The position numbers and the translations under genes are program-made. Under the pieces are notes generated by a model. That model searched no databases. It was not told where the DNA came from and saw only the letters and a program-made list of their open reading frames with translations. Shown one piece after another: positions 8,686 through 19,898 of a stretch of DNA of 64,000 bases. Source of the stretch: Corynebacterium canis (GTDB taxonomy: Bacteria > Actinomycetota > Actinomycetes > Mycobacteriales > Mycobacteriaceae). How positions within the stretch are numbered: the first letter of the stretch is position 1; each line of letters begins with the position of its first letter. Location: the NCBI RefSeq assembly GCF_030408595.1, contig NZ_CP047080.1, forward strand, positions 1,571,247 to 1,635,246, read 5' to 3'.

Positions 8686-10181
8686 TATGTTTCGACTCCT
8701 GCATCGATAAGTACTTTTGCCTCCACAACCCGCAGCCCATGGCGGCCGGTAATCCGCGACCATTCATCCGGCTTCGAGGTATTTGGCAGATCCTCGTTTT
8801 CGCGATTTTCCGCATTAATAGCGGCGATCAAATGCTGGCGAGTGATCCCACAACCCACGCCATGAATCTGGTCTTTAATAGCGTTTTTCTTCGCCCGGTC
8901 GACGATATTGGCTATCATCGCCCCAGACACAAAATCCCGGTAATGCAGCACCTCCGTGGAGCCATCAACCAGCGTTAACTCCACAAAAGGCTTATCCGTA
9001 AACAATTGTTCCACGGCGATATCAATAAGGTCCGCGGCGGGCTCGGCGAGCGGCAGTTCATCGGTAATATAACGCCCGAAAATATCGCGGGATCCGGCGC
9101 GATCGGGGCGATGCACACGGATCTTCACGTCGAGGCGACCGGGGCGCAAAATGGCGGGGTCGATAAGCTCCTCGCGGTTCGTGGCGCCGATAACAATCAC
9201 ATTATCCAGCCCCTCAACCCCATCGAGTTCCGTAAGCAATTGGGGCACCACCGTAGTTTCCATATCGGAGCTGACCCCACTACCTCGCGTGCGGAAAATA
9301 GACTCCATTTCATCAAAAAAGACCACCACGGGCCGCCCCTCTTCCGCCAGCTCGCGGGCGCGGTCGAAGATCACGCGGATCTGCCGCTCCGTTTCCCCGA
9401 CATATTTATTGAGCAATTCGGGGCCTTTCACGTTCAGGAAATAAGACTTCCCATTATCGCCAGAACGTTCGGCAAGGGAGCGGGCCACCGCCTTGGCAAT
9501 CAAGGTTTTCCCGCACCCGGGCGGGCCGTACAGCAACACGCCCTTCGGCGGCCGCAATTGATAATTGTGATACAGCTCGGGGTGCGCGAATGGGAGTTCG
9601 ACCGCATCGTGGATCGCCTCGATCTGCTCATCCAAACCGCCGATATCGGCATAACTCACATCTGGGACTTCCTCCAAGGAAAGCTTGGACACCTCGGCCT
9701 TGGGGATGACTTCGAACGCGTAACCGGCGCGGACGTCGACAAGCACGGTATCGCCGCGCTTGGGCACGACGCCCGCCGCCAGCCGCACGAGCCGCTCCTC
9801 CCCCGTGGAATCCGCGACCAGCACCCGGCGGCCCAACAGCTCGGTGATCACCGCGAGGTCGCCGGCGTCCTCCTTGCCGCACACCTCAACTACCTGCGAA
9901 GATTCGCCCAAACGCACGCGCACCCCGGGCAATAATTGCGTCTTATCAACCATCGGCGAGACCACCAAACGCATACGCCGGTTCAGCGTAAACACCTCGG
10001 CGGTCCGGCCGCCCTGGCTGGGCTCAAGGTAAATGCCATAGGTGCTCGGCGGGTCCGCCAGCTGCTGCAGCTCCTCCCGCAGCACCGCAAGTTTGTCCCG
10101 GGAGGCCTTCAACAGCTCCGCGAGCTTGGCATTGCGGGCCCCTAATTGTTGAATACGGCGTTGCAGGTCTGCTGTTTCCAT
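8685..10181 (-). CDS. arc: AAA+ ATPase ARC (Mpa homologue) of the pupylation system
   Basis: 498-residue hexameric ring ATPase that binds Pup through its N-terminal coiled coil (about residues 1-45, [20 protein letters not shown]) and unfolds pupylated proteins. OB-fold regions span about 50-165. The AAA module has Walker A GPPGCGKT at 219-226, Walker [10 protein letters not shown] at 285-293 and [20 protein letters not shown] downstream. The C-terminus ends [10 protein letters not shown] and lacks the GQYL-type tail that docks Mpa onto the 20S proteasome, consistent with the absence of proteasome genes. GAAGGA precedes the ATG. Substrates are inferred to be unfolded and released. Confidence 0.95.
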   Translation of the reverse strand: METADLQRRIQQLGARNAKLAELLKASRDKLAVLREELQQLADPPSTYGIYLEPSQGGRTAEVFTLNRRMRLVVSPMVDKTQLLPGVRVRLGESSQVVEVCGKEDAGDLAVITELLGRRVLVADSTGEERLVRLAAGVVPKRGDTVLVDVRAGYAFEVIPKAEVSKLSLEEVPDVSYADIGGLDEQIEAIHDAVELPFAHPELYHNYQLRPPKGVLLYGPPGCGKTLIAKAVARSLAERSGDNGKSYFLNVKGPELLNKYVGETERQIRVIFDRARELAEEGRPVVVFFDEMESIFRTRGSGVSSDMETTVVPQLLTELDGVEGLDNVIVIGATNREELIDPAILRPGRLDVKIRVHRPDRAGSRDIFGRYITDELPLAEPAADLIDIAVEQLFTDKPFVELTLVDGSTEVLHYRDFVSGAMIANIVDRAKKNAIKDQIHGVGCGITRQHLIAAINAENRENEDLPNTSKPDEWSRITGRHGLRVVEAKVLIDAGVET

Positions 10182-10217
10182 GCGAATCCTTCGAAATCTC
10201 CTCAGATGTATTCGATA

Positions 10218-12313
<2,096 letters not shown>

Positions 12314-12320
12314 GCCAGTT

Positions 12321-12326
12321 AGCCTA
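12321..12326 (-). promoter_or_regulatory. Putative -10 element of apeB (leaderless mRNA)
   Basis: TAGGCT on the minus strand with 7 bases between it and the ATG at 12313. No ribosome-binding sequence fits this start, so transcription would begin at or next to the start codon. Confidence 0.4.
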
Positions 12327-12595
12327 AGCCATATGTGCAACCGCCGATGGTGATCTCGCCTGGGATCACAAGCAAATTCCATGCGGGCTTAACTTTACTA
12401 AAGAAATCGTTTTCACAATTGATGGGCAAATGCAGCCTAGCCTAAAAGTTAAATATCGGTGACATTTAGACGTTTATCTATTTCTCACAATATTTCACTC
12501 AGCGTACCCCCAATTTCGGTATTAACACCCCTGCGGTGAATGCTTTATTGCGTTAAGATTTAGGTATTAGAAAAATCAAACGAAGGGAGGTCACA
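12327..12595. promoter_or_regulatory. Intergenic region between apeB and the SufC-like gene
   Basis: About 270 A/T-rich bases without a gene. A strong ribosome site GAAGGGAGG (12582-12590) precedes the GTG of the SufC-like gene. TTGCGTTAAGATTTAGGTATTAG at about 12548-12570 may hold its promoter. The sequence CTAGCCTAA near 12438-12446 resembles half of a DtxR box but matches too few positions to call. Confidence 0.4.
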
Positions 12596-13309
12596 GTGTC
12601 TACTGTGCCCCTATTGCAGTTGGACGAGGTTTCCGTCGGGGTCGGCGAAACCCCCATCTGCCACGAAGTCTCACTCACCATCCAAGAGGGCGAAACTCAC
12701 GTTCTTCTTGGGCCAAATGGTTCCGGGAAATCGTCATTGCTTCACGCAATCATGGGCGTAGGTCCGTTCACTGTAACGGGCGGGAAAATCCTTTTCCGTG
12801 GCAAAGATATCACCGATATGGATGTCACCGAACGCGCAAAGTCCGGAGTTGGCATGGCGTTCCAACGCCCGCCGAAAATGCCGGGTGTTACGGTCTCCCA
12901 ATTGGCCGCAGCGATGCACGCAGAGCCCGCCGTGGCTCGCGCCGCAGAAACATTAAGACTGGGCCATCTTCATGACCGCGAAGTGAACTGCGGTTTTTCC
13001 GGCGGCGAAACCAAACGCTGGGAAATCATGAAGCTACTGCTGCAAAAACCGGATCTGTGTTTGTTCGATGAACCGGAATCGGGCGTGGATCTTGAACACG
13101 TTGCAGTGGTAGGCCACGCGGTCCAAGAATTGCTCAAGGAGCCGGGTAGCGCCGGCGCCCGAGGCGCGCTGATTGTGACCCACACAGGATTCATCCTCGA
13201 TCACGTTGATGCCACGATCGCCCACCTTATGGTTGCTGGTCGCATCGTTGATTCCGGCGATCCCCGTGAACTATTCGAACGTATTCGCCTTCACGGATAC
13301 CACACCTAA
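12596..13309 (+). CDS. SufC-like ABC ATPase of a minimal Suf-type Fe-S system
   Basis: 237 residues, GTG start after GAAGGGAGG. An ATPase with Walker A GPNGSGKS at 39-46, the SufC-type signature GFSGGETKRWEIM, Walker B LCLFDEPESGVD and switch LIVTHTGFIL. SufC drives conformational changes in SufB/SufD during Fe-S cluster assembly. The partner SufB/D-like gene follows 16 bases downstream. No sufD, sufS, sufU or sufE lies nearby, so the pair looks like the two-gene SmsCB/SufBC type known from archaea and some bacteria rather than the main actinobacterial suf operon, presumably located elsewhere. Function is inferred from family and pairing. Confidence 0.85.
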   Translation: MSTVPLLQLDEVSVGVGETPICHEVSLTIQEGETHVLLGPNGSGKSSLLHAIMGVGPFTVTGGKILFRGKDITDMDVTERAKSGVGMAFQRPPKMPGVTVSQLAAAMHAEPAVARAAETLRLGHLHDREVNCGFSGGETKRWEIMKLLLQKPDLCLFDEPESGVDLEHVAVVGHAVQELLKEPGSAGARGALIVTHTGFILDHVDATIAHLMVAGRIVDSGDPRELFERIRLHGYHT

Positions 13310-13325
13310 TGGAAGCGAGTTCATC

Positions 13326-14459
13326 ATGAACACCAAACCAGCCCCTGTCACCCCAGTTACTGGGCTGGGGCACACCTCAGTCAACCCGGACCTGCTGAAG
13401 ACGGTGGGGTACGTGCCGGAGACCGAGTCAAGCGCGACGTCGATACTCGTCGACCACCACGTTGAGCACATGGTCACGCACGACGGCCAAGTGGAGATCA
13501 TGCCGCTTGCCGACGCCCTGGTCACCTACCCGTGGCTGCAAGAACTCATGTTCTCACTGATCGATCCTACGAGCGATGAAGTGCTGCGCCGCGCATTCGA
13601 ATCCACCCGCCGCCCCTTTGGCACCTTCACGTGGGTTCACGACAATGCCGTATTGGATAAGCCCCTGCAATCCTTCACCCTGATGACGGTGCCGCAGGAA
13701 CGCCAATACATGCACGACATCACTGTGATCGGCGAGGGAGCGGTGGTGGATTCCATCTCCGGCGCCGCCGTAACCGAACATATGACGCACGGCACCCACG
13801 TCTCCGTCTCCGAGACCTTTATCCACCCCAAGGCACGCGTGCGTTCCCTCGATGTGGAACGCTGGGGCGCACAAATGGATGTGCGATCCTACAGCGGCAC
13901 CAAGATCGCGGAAGGCGCCGTATGCAGCTCCATTTCGGTCGCCGTCAATGCGATCCGCAGCCACATCGCATCGTCCTACACCGTCCTCGATGACGACGCC
14001 GTGGACACCAACCACTCCGTCGTGTTTGCGCCCACCGGTACCCACCGCAAAGTGCAATCCATCGTCGAACTGAAGGGCGATCGGTCGCGCTGTGAACAGG
14101 TCGCCCGCATGGTTTCCGACGGTGGCGACATTGAAAACGAAACCACCCTCTTCGGGCGCGGCGATGGCACCAGCGGATTCCTGCAATGCGACGGCCTGAT
14201 GATCTCGCCCGACGGCACCATCACCTCCGTGCCCGCACTCGTCGCGGCCACCGACACCGCGCAACTCTCGCACGAAGCGAGCGTGGGCATGGTGGATTCC
14301 GACAGGCTGGAATACCTGATGTCCACCGGCCTGGACGAAGACGAGGCGCGCGATCTGATCGTCCGCGGCTTCCTCGATGTTGAGGATCGCGATATCCCCG
14401 ACAACCTCCGGCACACCGTTGCCGGGCTCATCGCCAAAGCACGCGCAGGTGCGATGTAG
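13326..14459 (+). CDS. SufB/SufD-like Fe-S assembly scaffold (short form)
   Basis: 377 residues, shorter than typical SufB (about 470-480). The C-terminal SufB/D core is clear: beta-helix segments (HVSVSETFIHPKARVRSLDV, DDDAVDTNHSVVF, TTLFGRGDGTSGFLQCDG) and the closing block AQLSHEASVGMVDSDRLEYLMS TGLDEDEARDLIVRGFLD. Cysteines occur in EGAVCSS, RSRCEQ and LQCDG. The ATG at 13326 is preferred over an upstream frame opening at 13206 because that region lies inside the SufC-like gene and GGAAG precedes this ATG. It pairs with the adjacent SufC-like ATPase. Whether it builds or transfers 4Fe-4S clusters is not known. Confidence 0.85.
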   Translation: MNTKPAPVTPVTGLGHTSVNPDLLKTVGYVPETESSATSILVDHHVEHMVTHDGQVEIMPLADALVTYPWLQELMFSLIDPTSDEVLRRAFESTRRPFGTFTWVHDNAVLDKPLQSFTLMTVPQERQYMHDITVIGEGAVVDSISGAAVTEHMTHGTHVSVSETFIHPKARVRSLDVERWGAQMDVRSYSGTKIAEGAVCSSISVAVNAIRSHIASSYTVLDDDAVDTNHSVVFAPTGTHRKVQSIVELKGDRSRCEQVARMVSDGGDIENETTLFGRGDGTSGFLQCDGLMISPDGTITSVPALVAATDTAQLSHEASVGMVDSDRLEYLMSTGLDEDEARDLIVRGFLDVEDRDIPDNLRHTVAGLIAKARAGAM

Positions 14460-14496
14460 CTCAAGGAGCGCACAGGTCGAGGCGAGGTTCTCACGG

Positions 14497-14502
14497 TACA
14501 GT
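14497..14502 (+). promoter_or_regulatory. Putative -10 element of the RecB-like gene (leaderless mRNA)
   Basis: TACAGT followed by 8 bases and then the GTG start at 14511. No ribosome site suits this start, so a leaderless transcript is likely. This would give the nuclease its own promoter in addition to readthrough from the SufCB pair. Confidence 0.4.
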
Positions 14503-14510
14503 ATTGAACC

Positions 14511-15323
14511 GTGAACCAGCCTCGACCTCTCGCCCTCTCCCCCTCCCGCGCCGGGGACTACCAGCAATGCCCCCTGCTCTACCGGTTGCGCGCCATCGAC
14601 CGACTACCCGAACCCAAAACCGTGGCCCAGGTCAAAGGCACCCTAGTGCACGCGGTACTCGAAGAAATGCACAAGCTGCCCAGGGAGCAGCGGCTCTACC
14701 CAGCCGCCGTCAAACGACTAAAACCGCAATGGGCGGCCATGTGCAAGGAAGACGGCGACCTCCAAACGCTGGTGCCGGAGGATCAACTCTACGATTTCCT
14801 CGTCGAATGCCGCAGCCTGTTGCGCGGCTATTTCAGCATGGAAAACCCGCAAGGCTTCGATGCGCACGAATGCGAAATGTATGTGGATACCGTGCTACCC
14901 AACGGGGTTCCAGTGCGCGGGTTTATTGACCGCGTAGATATCGCCCCAACCGGCGAAGTACGCGTGGTGGACTATAAAACCGGCAAAAAGCCCCTCCCCA
15001 GGTACAGCCAACAAGCGCAATTCCAAATGCGCTTCTACGCGCTGGTGTACTGGCGGCTGTTTCAGGTTATCCCGACGCAATTGCGCCTCATGTATTTAAA
15101 GGTAATCGACTCCATGTTTCTTACGCCCTCGCGGGAGGAACTCGAATACTTTGAGCGGGATCTGGGCGATCTGTGGTCCAAGATCGAAGGCGATGGAAAA
15201 AGCGGGATATTCCGGACGCGCACCTCGAAGCTATGCGGTTGGTGCCCGCACCAAAAACTCTGCCCCGAATTCGGTGGCACACCGCCGGCATATCCCGGGT
15301 GGCCGGGAAGCACCGCCGATTAA
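14511..15323 (+). CDS. RecB-family (PD-(D/E)XK) nuclease with Fe-S cysteine cluster
   Basis: 270 residues, GTG start. Similar to the nuclease domain of RecB/AddB/Cas4-type proteins. Motifs in order: GTLVHAVLEEM (conserved His), RGFIDRVDIAP (catalytic Asp), VRVVDYKTGKKPLP (Asp-x-Lys) and QFQMRFYALVY. Cys20 together with Cys242, Cys245 and Cys251 (CGWCPHQKLC) gives the one-plus-three spacing of the 4Fe-4S cluster that staples this fold in AddB and Cas4. The gene sits 51 bases downstream of the SufB-like gene, a suggestive partnership. Its stop overlaps the stop of the convergent ATPase gene in a shared TTAA. A DNA-repair role is inferred. Confidence 0.88.
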   Translation: MNQPRPLALSPSRAGDYQQCPLLYRLRAIDRLPEPKTVAQVKGTLVHAVLEEMHKLPREQRLYPAAVKRLKPQWAAMCKEDGDLQTLVPEDQLYDFLVECRSLLRGYFSMENPQGFDAHECEMYVDTVLPNGVPVRGFIDRVDIAPTGEVRVVDYKTGKKPLPRYSQQAQFQMRFYALVYWRLFQVIPTQLRLMYLKVIDSMFLTPSREELEYFERDLGDLWSKIEGDGKSGIFRTRTSKLCGWCPHQKLCPEFGGTPPAYPGWPGSTAD

Positions 15324-16393
15324 TGCAATTGGCGGAGACATTCCCGCATTCCCGGCAGGGCAAAATCGACCCAGCCGCGACGCGCCATTTCAAGCAAACC
15401 ACGGTCCACAAGGCGCCTGCGATACTGGGCAATAGTATCCGCCGAACGCCCCATTCGCGCCACAATATTCGCGATTTTTACCGGCCCCTCTTCGGCCGCA
15501 ACCGCTTGTAAAAACACCAGATCTAAGCCAGACAATTCCGCCAACAATGGGCGCACCACAAGCTCCGCGAATTCTTGCAGCGCAATTGATTGAGCTTGTT
15601 GGACGCAAAGATCATCGAGGCGGCCGGATTGTTTCGCCGCGTCTATGCAATGGTGGCCAATTAATTGCACGAGAAGCGGATAACCATGCGTCGCCGCCAC
15701 CGCCTTTGTCAGTGCTGTTTCTTCCCACTGCCATTCCAGCTGCGCCGCCGCATTGATAAACAATTCCCGCACCTGGGTTAGGCTCAATGGCGCGCATTTC
15801 TCGATTACACACCCCGGCAACTCCTGTTTGTTTTGGGGAAGCTTGCCAAATTCATAGGGTGACATTGTTGCCACGACACGGACGTAAGCGCTCGCGCGCA
15901 AAAGCGGCGCAATGGCGGCGAAAATCTCTTCGAATTCCGTGAAAGTATGTGCGTTGAGGTCATCGATGGTGATAAGTACACCACTGTTATGTTGCGCGAG
16001 GACTTCCACGATCTGCTTAAAACTCTCGTGCAGGACTCCCGCCGACGAGGATTGTTCCTGGCGCGCAACACCAAAGAATTGCGGGGCGGAAACTCCGGTG
16101 ACCCTGCGGCCGTGAACCGAAATCCCTAATGCATCCATTAAAGCGGGCACATGTGCGTCTCTGAATCGCGCAGAAACACCGGCAGTCGCGTTTTCCGCAA
16201 TCACCGCCCAATTATTATTCCGCGCGGCCTGTTCAAGGCCGTCAAGGACCGTTGTCTTCCCGGCACCGGGGAACCCTAGGAGCAAACAGCCACGCGGCGC
16301 GCTCGCCGAAAACTCCGCAACCGGCCAATCGCACGCAGCGACTAATTCGGGGATAACGCCCAGCCGGGGGTCGAAGGGGGACTTCACGATCAT
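15320..16393 (-). CDS. AAA-type ATPase with C-terminal winged helix
   Basis: 357 residues from an ATG at 16393 with GGTGAGG upstream (a GTG at 16432 is an alternative). Walker A LLLGFPGAGKTTVL lies near residues 38-51, Walker B GVLITIDDLNA in the middle, and sensor-like RVVATMSPYEFG after it. The C-terminal part (AAEEGPVKIANIVARMGRSADTIAQYRRRLVDRGLLE) is a winged-helix DNA-binding segment. This resembles archaeal-type and Orc/Cdc6-like STAND ATPases of unknown function. It converges on the RecB-like nuclease with a 4-base overlap (TTAA), so the two form a sense-antisense 3' pair. No substrate can be assigned. Confidence 0.7.
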   Translation of the reverse strand: MIVKSPFDPRLGVIPELVAACDWPVAEFSASAPRGCLLLGFPGAGKTTVLDGLEQAARNNNWAVIAENATAGVSARFRDAHVPALMDALGISVHGRRVTGVSAPQFFGVARQEQSSSAGVLHESFKQIVEVLAQHNSGVLITIDDLNAHTFTEFEEIFAAIAPLLRASAYVRVVATMSPYEFGKLPQNKQELPGCVIEKCAPLSLTQVRELFINAAAQLEWQWEETALTKAVAATHGYPLLVQLIGHHCIDAAKQSGRLDDLCVQQAQSIALQEFAELVVRPLLAELSGLDLVFLQAVAAEEGPVKIANIVARMGRSADTIAQYRRRLVDRGLLEMARRGWVDFALPGMRECLRQLH

Positions 16394-16874
16394 CGCCTCA
16401 CCAATCCGCCGAGCGCCAACGGCTCGGTTCACTCAATTCACTCTGTTCTGTCAGTTTACTCAGGTTTTTCAATTCGACCAAATGTTGCATGGTTTGGGGG
16501 TTTCGCTGCTCTTTTTGTCGATCTACCTGGCGTTTTTCTGAAGCTAAAGCTGAGAGGTTGCGCCCAATTCGCACATAGAAGGCAGGACAGGATAGCTATC
16601 GGTTTACTCAGTTTCTCCGCCGCCACCTCCCCCACTGCGGCGGCTCGCCACGTTGGCTAGGCGATGTGCCGGCCGACCTCGGCGCCCAAAAATCTGTAAC
16701 ACAAACGACCGTTTTTGCGACTTTTTAATTGCTATCGAGTTTCCCGTTGCGTTATTCCTAGTATTATTAAAGTGAGCGTTGCGCATTCATCGGACCTATT
16801 GCCTTTGCCGATCAGAACGCCTAGCGTGGAAATGCCACAAAACACCATCCACCCCGCATTTAAAGGAAAATACA
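16394..16874. promoter_or_regulatory. Divergent intergenic region (AAA ATPase / ABC module)
   Basis: 481 bases without a supported gene. An inverted repeat CCGCCGC ... GCGGCGG lies near 16617-16643. Downstream is an A/T-rich stretch with TTGCGTTATTCC and TAGTATTATTAAAG (about 16748-16771) that may be the promoter of the ABC genes. TAAAGGAAAA at 16861-16870 is the ribosome site for the TTG start at 16875. Confidence 0.45.
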
Positions 16875-17576
16875 TTGCTTTACTCACTGAAAAATGTGAC
16901 GAAAACCTATGGCGAACCACCGGCCGAAGTGCGCGCGCTCGACGACGTTAGCGTGGATATTCCCGCAGGCAAATTCATTGTTGTCCTAGGAGCCAGCGGT
17001 TCCGGCAAAAGTACCCTACTTAATATGCTTGGCGGAATGGATACCCCAACCTCGGGCACATTGCTTTTTAATGGCACGGACATTTCGAACTATTCCGCGA
17101 AACAATTGACAAAGTTTCGGAAAAACGAAGTTGGGTTCGTATTCCAATCATATAACCTATTGTCGGACCTTACCGCGAAAGAGAACGTGGAATTCTCCAC
17201 CGAAATCGCGGGCATTCCCCGGGAATACGCCACCGAGGCATTAGAAAAAGTGGGCCTAGGCGACAGGCTCGACCATTACCCCGCCCAATTATCCGGCGGG
17301 CAACAACAACGCGTCTCAATCGCCCGTGGTTTGGCGAAAAAACCGGCGGTGCTGTTATGCGACGAGCCGACCGGCGCCCTAGATTTCCAAACCGGCATCA
17401 AAGTGCTGGAGGTGCTGCATCAGCTACATCGGGAAAACAACACTTCGATCATTGTGATCACGCACAATCAAGACATAGCGAATATCGCTGACCTAGTGCT
17501 CACAATGCGCAGCGGAAAGATCATTGATATTGAATCCAACGCCAACCCACTAAGCCCGGCCGAGGTGAAGTGGTAG
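16875..17576 (+). CDS. ABC transporter ATP-binding protein (MacB/LolD type)
   Basis: 233 residues. The TTG at 16875 is chosen because AAAGGAAAA lies 5-13 bases upstream and LLYSLKNVTKTYGEP matches family N-termini. Walker A GASGSGKST, Q-loop FVFQSYNLLSDLT, signature LSGGQQQRVSIARG, Walker B VLLCDEPTGALD and H-loop IVITHNQD are all intact. It energises the FtsX-fold permease encoded next, whose start overlaps its stop by 7 bases. Such modules export lipids, peptides or antimicrobials, or act mechanically on cell-wall enzymes. The substrate cannot be read from sequence. Confidence 0.9.
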   Translation: MLYSLKNVTKTYGEPPAEVRALDDVSVDIPAGKFIVVLGASGSGKSTLLNMLGGMDTPTSGTLLFNGTDISNYSAKQLTKFRKNEVGFVFQSYNLLSDLTAKENVEFSTEIAGIPREYATEALEKVGLGDRLDHYPAQLSGGQQQRVSIARGLAKKPAVLLCDEPTGALDFQTGIKVLEVLHQLHRENNTSIIVITHNQDIANIADLVLTMRSGKIIDIESNANPLSPAEVKW

Positions 17577-19894
17577 TGAAAGCACCCACCAAAAACATGC
17601 TGCGGCAATCCGCCCGGCAGGCCAGATCGCTTCTGGGCTTGATTATCATTATTGCGGTGGGCATTGGGTTTTACGTGACCATTAAAACCTCCTCGGTGAA
17701 TTACGAAAATAGCTCCAATAAGTTCTTTCACCAGTACGCGCTCCCCGACCTGCTCGTCGCGGGCGGGGAATTCGATGCGGAGGACGAAAAGAAGGTAGCG
17801 GAAATTCCCGGGGTGGAGGCCGTGCAGCGCCGCGCCGTGGTGGATACGCAGCGCGGCGATCACACGCTGCGTTTAATGTCGTACGACACCAGCAGCCCGC
17901 GGGCCAATAAGCCGTATATCTACAGCGGGAAATCCCCGCGCAGCCCCGACGAGTGTTTAATTACGGAGAAATACGCAGAGGCGAACAAGGTGCGGGTCGG
18001 TGACCGGATTGAGTTTTCCCATAAGCGCTTTGAGGATTCGTGCGTGGTAGCGGGATTCGCCACGACACCCGAAGACCTATACCTCAAACAGAGCGCAACT
18101 CAGCCGATCGCCGATCCCAAAGACTTTGGGATGCTGTACGTGGATACCGAATTTATGACGCGCCACGAGCTGCCCTTAAGCGAAATTGCGGTGCGCTACC
18201 GTGAGGGCGTCGATACGGAAGATTTGGACGATCGCATCGCTGAAACACTCGGCGACAAAGTGCGCGACGTCACGCGGCGGCCGGACATTTATAGCTACAA
18301 CGCCTTTAAATCCGACGTCGAACATTTCGGATTGATGGCGTACGTTTTTCCGCTGGTGTTTCTGATTATCGCTGCGGTTGTGATTTTCGTGGGGCAGCGC
18401 CGCAATGTGCTGCGCGATAGGCGCCAGATCGGCGTGCTCAAGGCGATGGGCTACGGCTCCTGGGAAGTCATGCGTTTGTACATATTTGCGGCTGTAGTGA
18501 CGGCGTTGGTTGGCTCCATCCTAGGCTTCGGATTTGCGCAGCTCGCTGGGCCGTGGGTGATCGGGAATTTCGACTCCGTGCTTTCTGCGCCGTTCCTGGA
18601 TTTCGATGGTTCTATCGACAACCTTGTGGTGCCGTCCGCGCTCGCTATCGCCGTTTGTGTAGCGTCCACACTATTTGCGGTGGGGCGCATCGTCATGATC
18701 CGCCCGGCGGAGGCCATGCACGCGGAAGCGCCGCAAGAAGGCAAAAATATCCTGCTGCAACGCACCCCCCTGTGGCGAAGAATGTCCTTCAATTCGCGCT
18801 ATGCCGCGAAGGCCACCCTGCGCAACAAGGGGCGCTTTATCGCCATGCTGTGCGGCATGATCGCACTGCTCATGCTGACCGTGATGTCGCTCGGATTCAG
18901 GGACTCGTTTCGCTATGTGACCTCGAATTACTACGACACCGTTGCCCGCTACGATGTGTCCATCAACGTGCCGCCCACACCGCGCGACCAGGAACCGGAG
19001 TTTATCGACGCCGTGTCCCTCGACGCCTACGAACGCGCACTCGTGCTTTCCGCAACGCTGGACTCCAATGAGCATTCTGAGGATCTGCCGCTGCTGATCG
19101 CCGATAACCCAATTGAAATGCACAACCTGACCACCGAAGTCGGCGAGCCGGTGGACTTTGAGGGCGGCGTGGTGATTCCGAAATACTATGCGGAAAAGCT
19201 TGGCGTGGGCATTGGGGATAGCGTGGATATTTCGACGCCGAGCGGGCTGGCGTCCGGCAGCGTAGAAATCTCCGACCTGTCCAATCAAAACCTCGGTTTT
19301 ACCGTCGCGCTCACGTTCGATACCGCGGAGAAGCACCTGAACTTGCACGATCCGGTGTATAACACGGTATACGCGCAGGCAAGCACCAATGTGGACGCCA
19401 TTGTAAAGAAACTGGAACGCGAAGACGACGTGCTATCCGTCAGTTCCATTACGGACGATAAAACCAGCTACCAAAAACTCACCGATACGTTCGGGGTGTA
19501 CACAACACTGTTGGTGGTTTTCTCCATCGTATTGGGCATTGCGACCCTATACTCAGTTTCCTCAATCACCCTGCTGGCGCGGCAATACGAATTCATTGTG
19601 CTGCAGGTCATGGGGTATTCCCGAAACGACATCCTCAGGGCATACCTCAAAGAAATGGTCCTGCAATTCTTGTTGGCACTCCCGATCGGTTTGGTTGGCG
19701 GATATGTGCTCACCACATACCTGACATCGCTATTTTCAAACGATTCGATGCTATTCCAGGCGCAGGTTACGGAAATCAGCTATGCGGTCGCAATCGCCGC
19801 GGCAATTGTAGTGATCGGCATTGTGTGGCTCAACGCCCGCACCCAGCTCCGCAAACAGGATTTGGTGGCGGGCCTCAAAGCCCGAGAAGAATAA
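17570..19894 (+). CDS. FtsX/MacB-family ABC permease, duplicated extracellular domains
   Basis: 774 residues, GTG start overlapping the ATPase gene. Topology is one N-terminal membrane segment (LLGLIIIIAVGIGFYVTI), a large extracytoplasmic domain (about 45-255), three membrane segments (about 260-385), a linker and new membrane segment (FIAMLCGMIALLMLTVMSLG), a second extracytoplasmic domain (about 450-635) and three C-terminal membrane segments. This is the two-FtsX-unit layout of large permeases in Gram-positive bacteria. It ends four bases before the 3' end of the convergent response-regulator gene. The two-component system next door is a candidate sensor for the same stress. Substrate unknown. 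Confidence 0.88.
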   Translation: MVVKAPTKNMLRQSARQARSLLGLIIIIAVGIGFYVTIKTSSVNYENSSNKFFHQYALPDLLVAGGEFDAEDEKKVAEIPGVEAVQRRAVVDTQRGDHTLRLMSYDTSSPRANKPYIYSGKSPRSPDECLITEKYAEANKVRVGDRIEFSHKRFEDSCVVAGFATTPEDLYLKQSATQPIADPKDFGMLYVDTEFMTRHELPLSEIAVRYREGVDTEDLDDRIAETLGDKVRDVTRRPDIYSYNAFKSDVEHFGLMAYVFPLVFLIIAAVVIFVGQRRNVLRDRRQIGVLKAMGYGSWEVMRLYIFAAVVTALVGSILGFGFAQLAGPWVIGNFDSVLSAPFLDFDGSIDNLVVPSALAIAVCVASTLFAVGRIVMIRPAEAMHAEAPQEGKNILLQRTPLWRRMSFNSRYAAKATLRNKGRFIAMLCGMIALLMLTVMSLGFRDSFRYVTSNYYDTVARYDVSINVPPTPRDQEPEFIDAVSLDAYERALVLSATLDSNEHSEDLPLLIADNPIEMHNLTTEVGEPVDFEGGVVIPKYYAEKLGVGIGDSVDISTPSGLASGSVEISDLSNQNLGFTVALTFDTAEKHLNLHDPVYNTVYAQASTNVDAIVKKLEREDDVLSVSSITDDKTSYQKLTDTFGVYTTLLVVFSIVLGIATLYSVSSITLLARQYEFIVLQVMGYSRNDILRAYLKEMVLQFLLALPIGLVGGYVLTTYLTSLFSNDSMLFQAQVTEISYAVAIAAAIVVIGIVWLNARTQLRKQDLVAGLKAREE

Positions 19895-19898
19895 TCCC

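Noticed and set aside
12432-12452. DtxR-like sequence (CTAGCCTAA) upstream of the SufC-like gene
   Set aside because: Only about half the consensus positions match and one half-site is missing; not strong enough to list as an operator.
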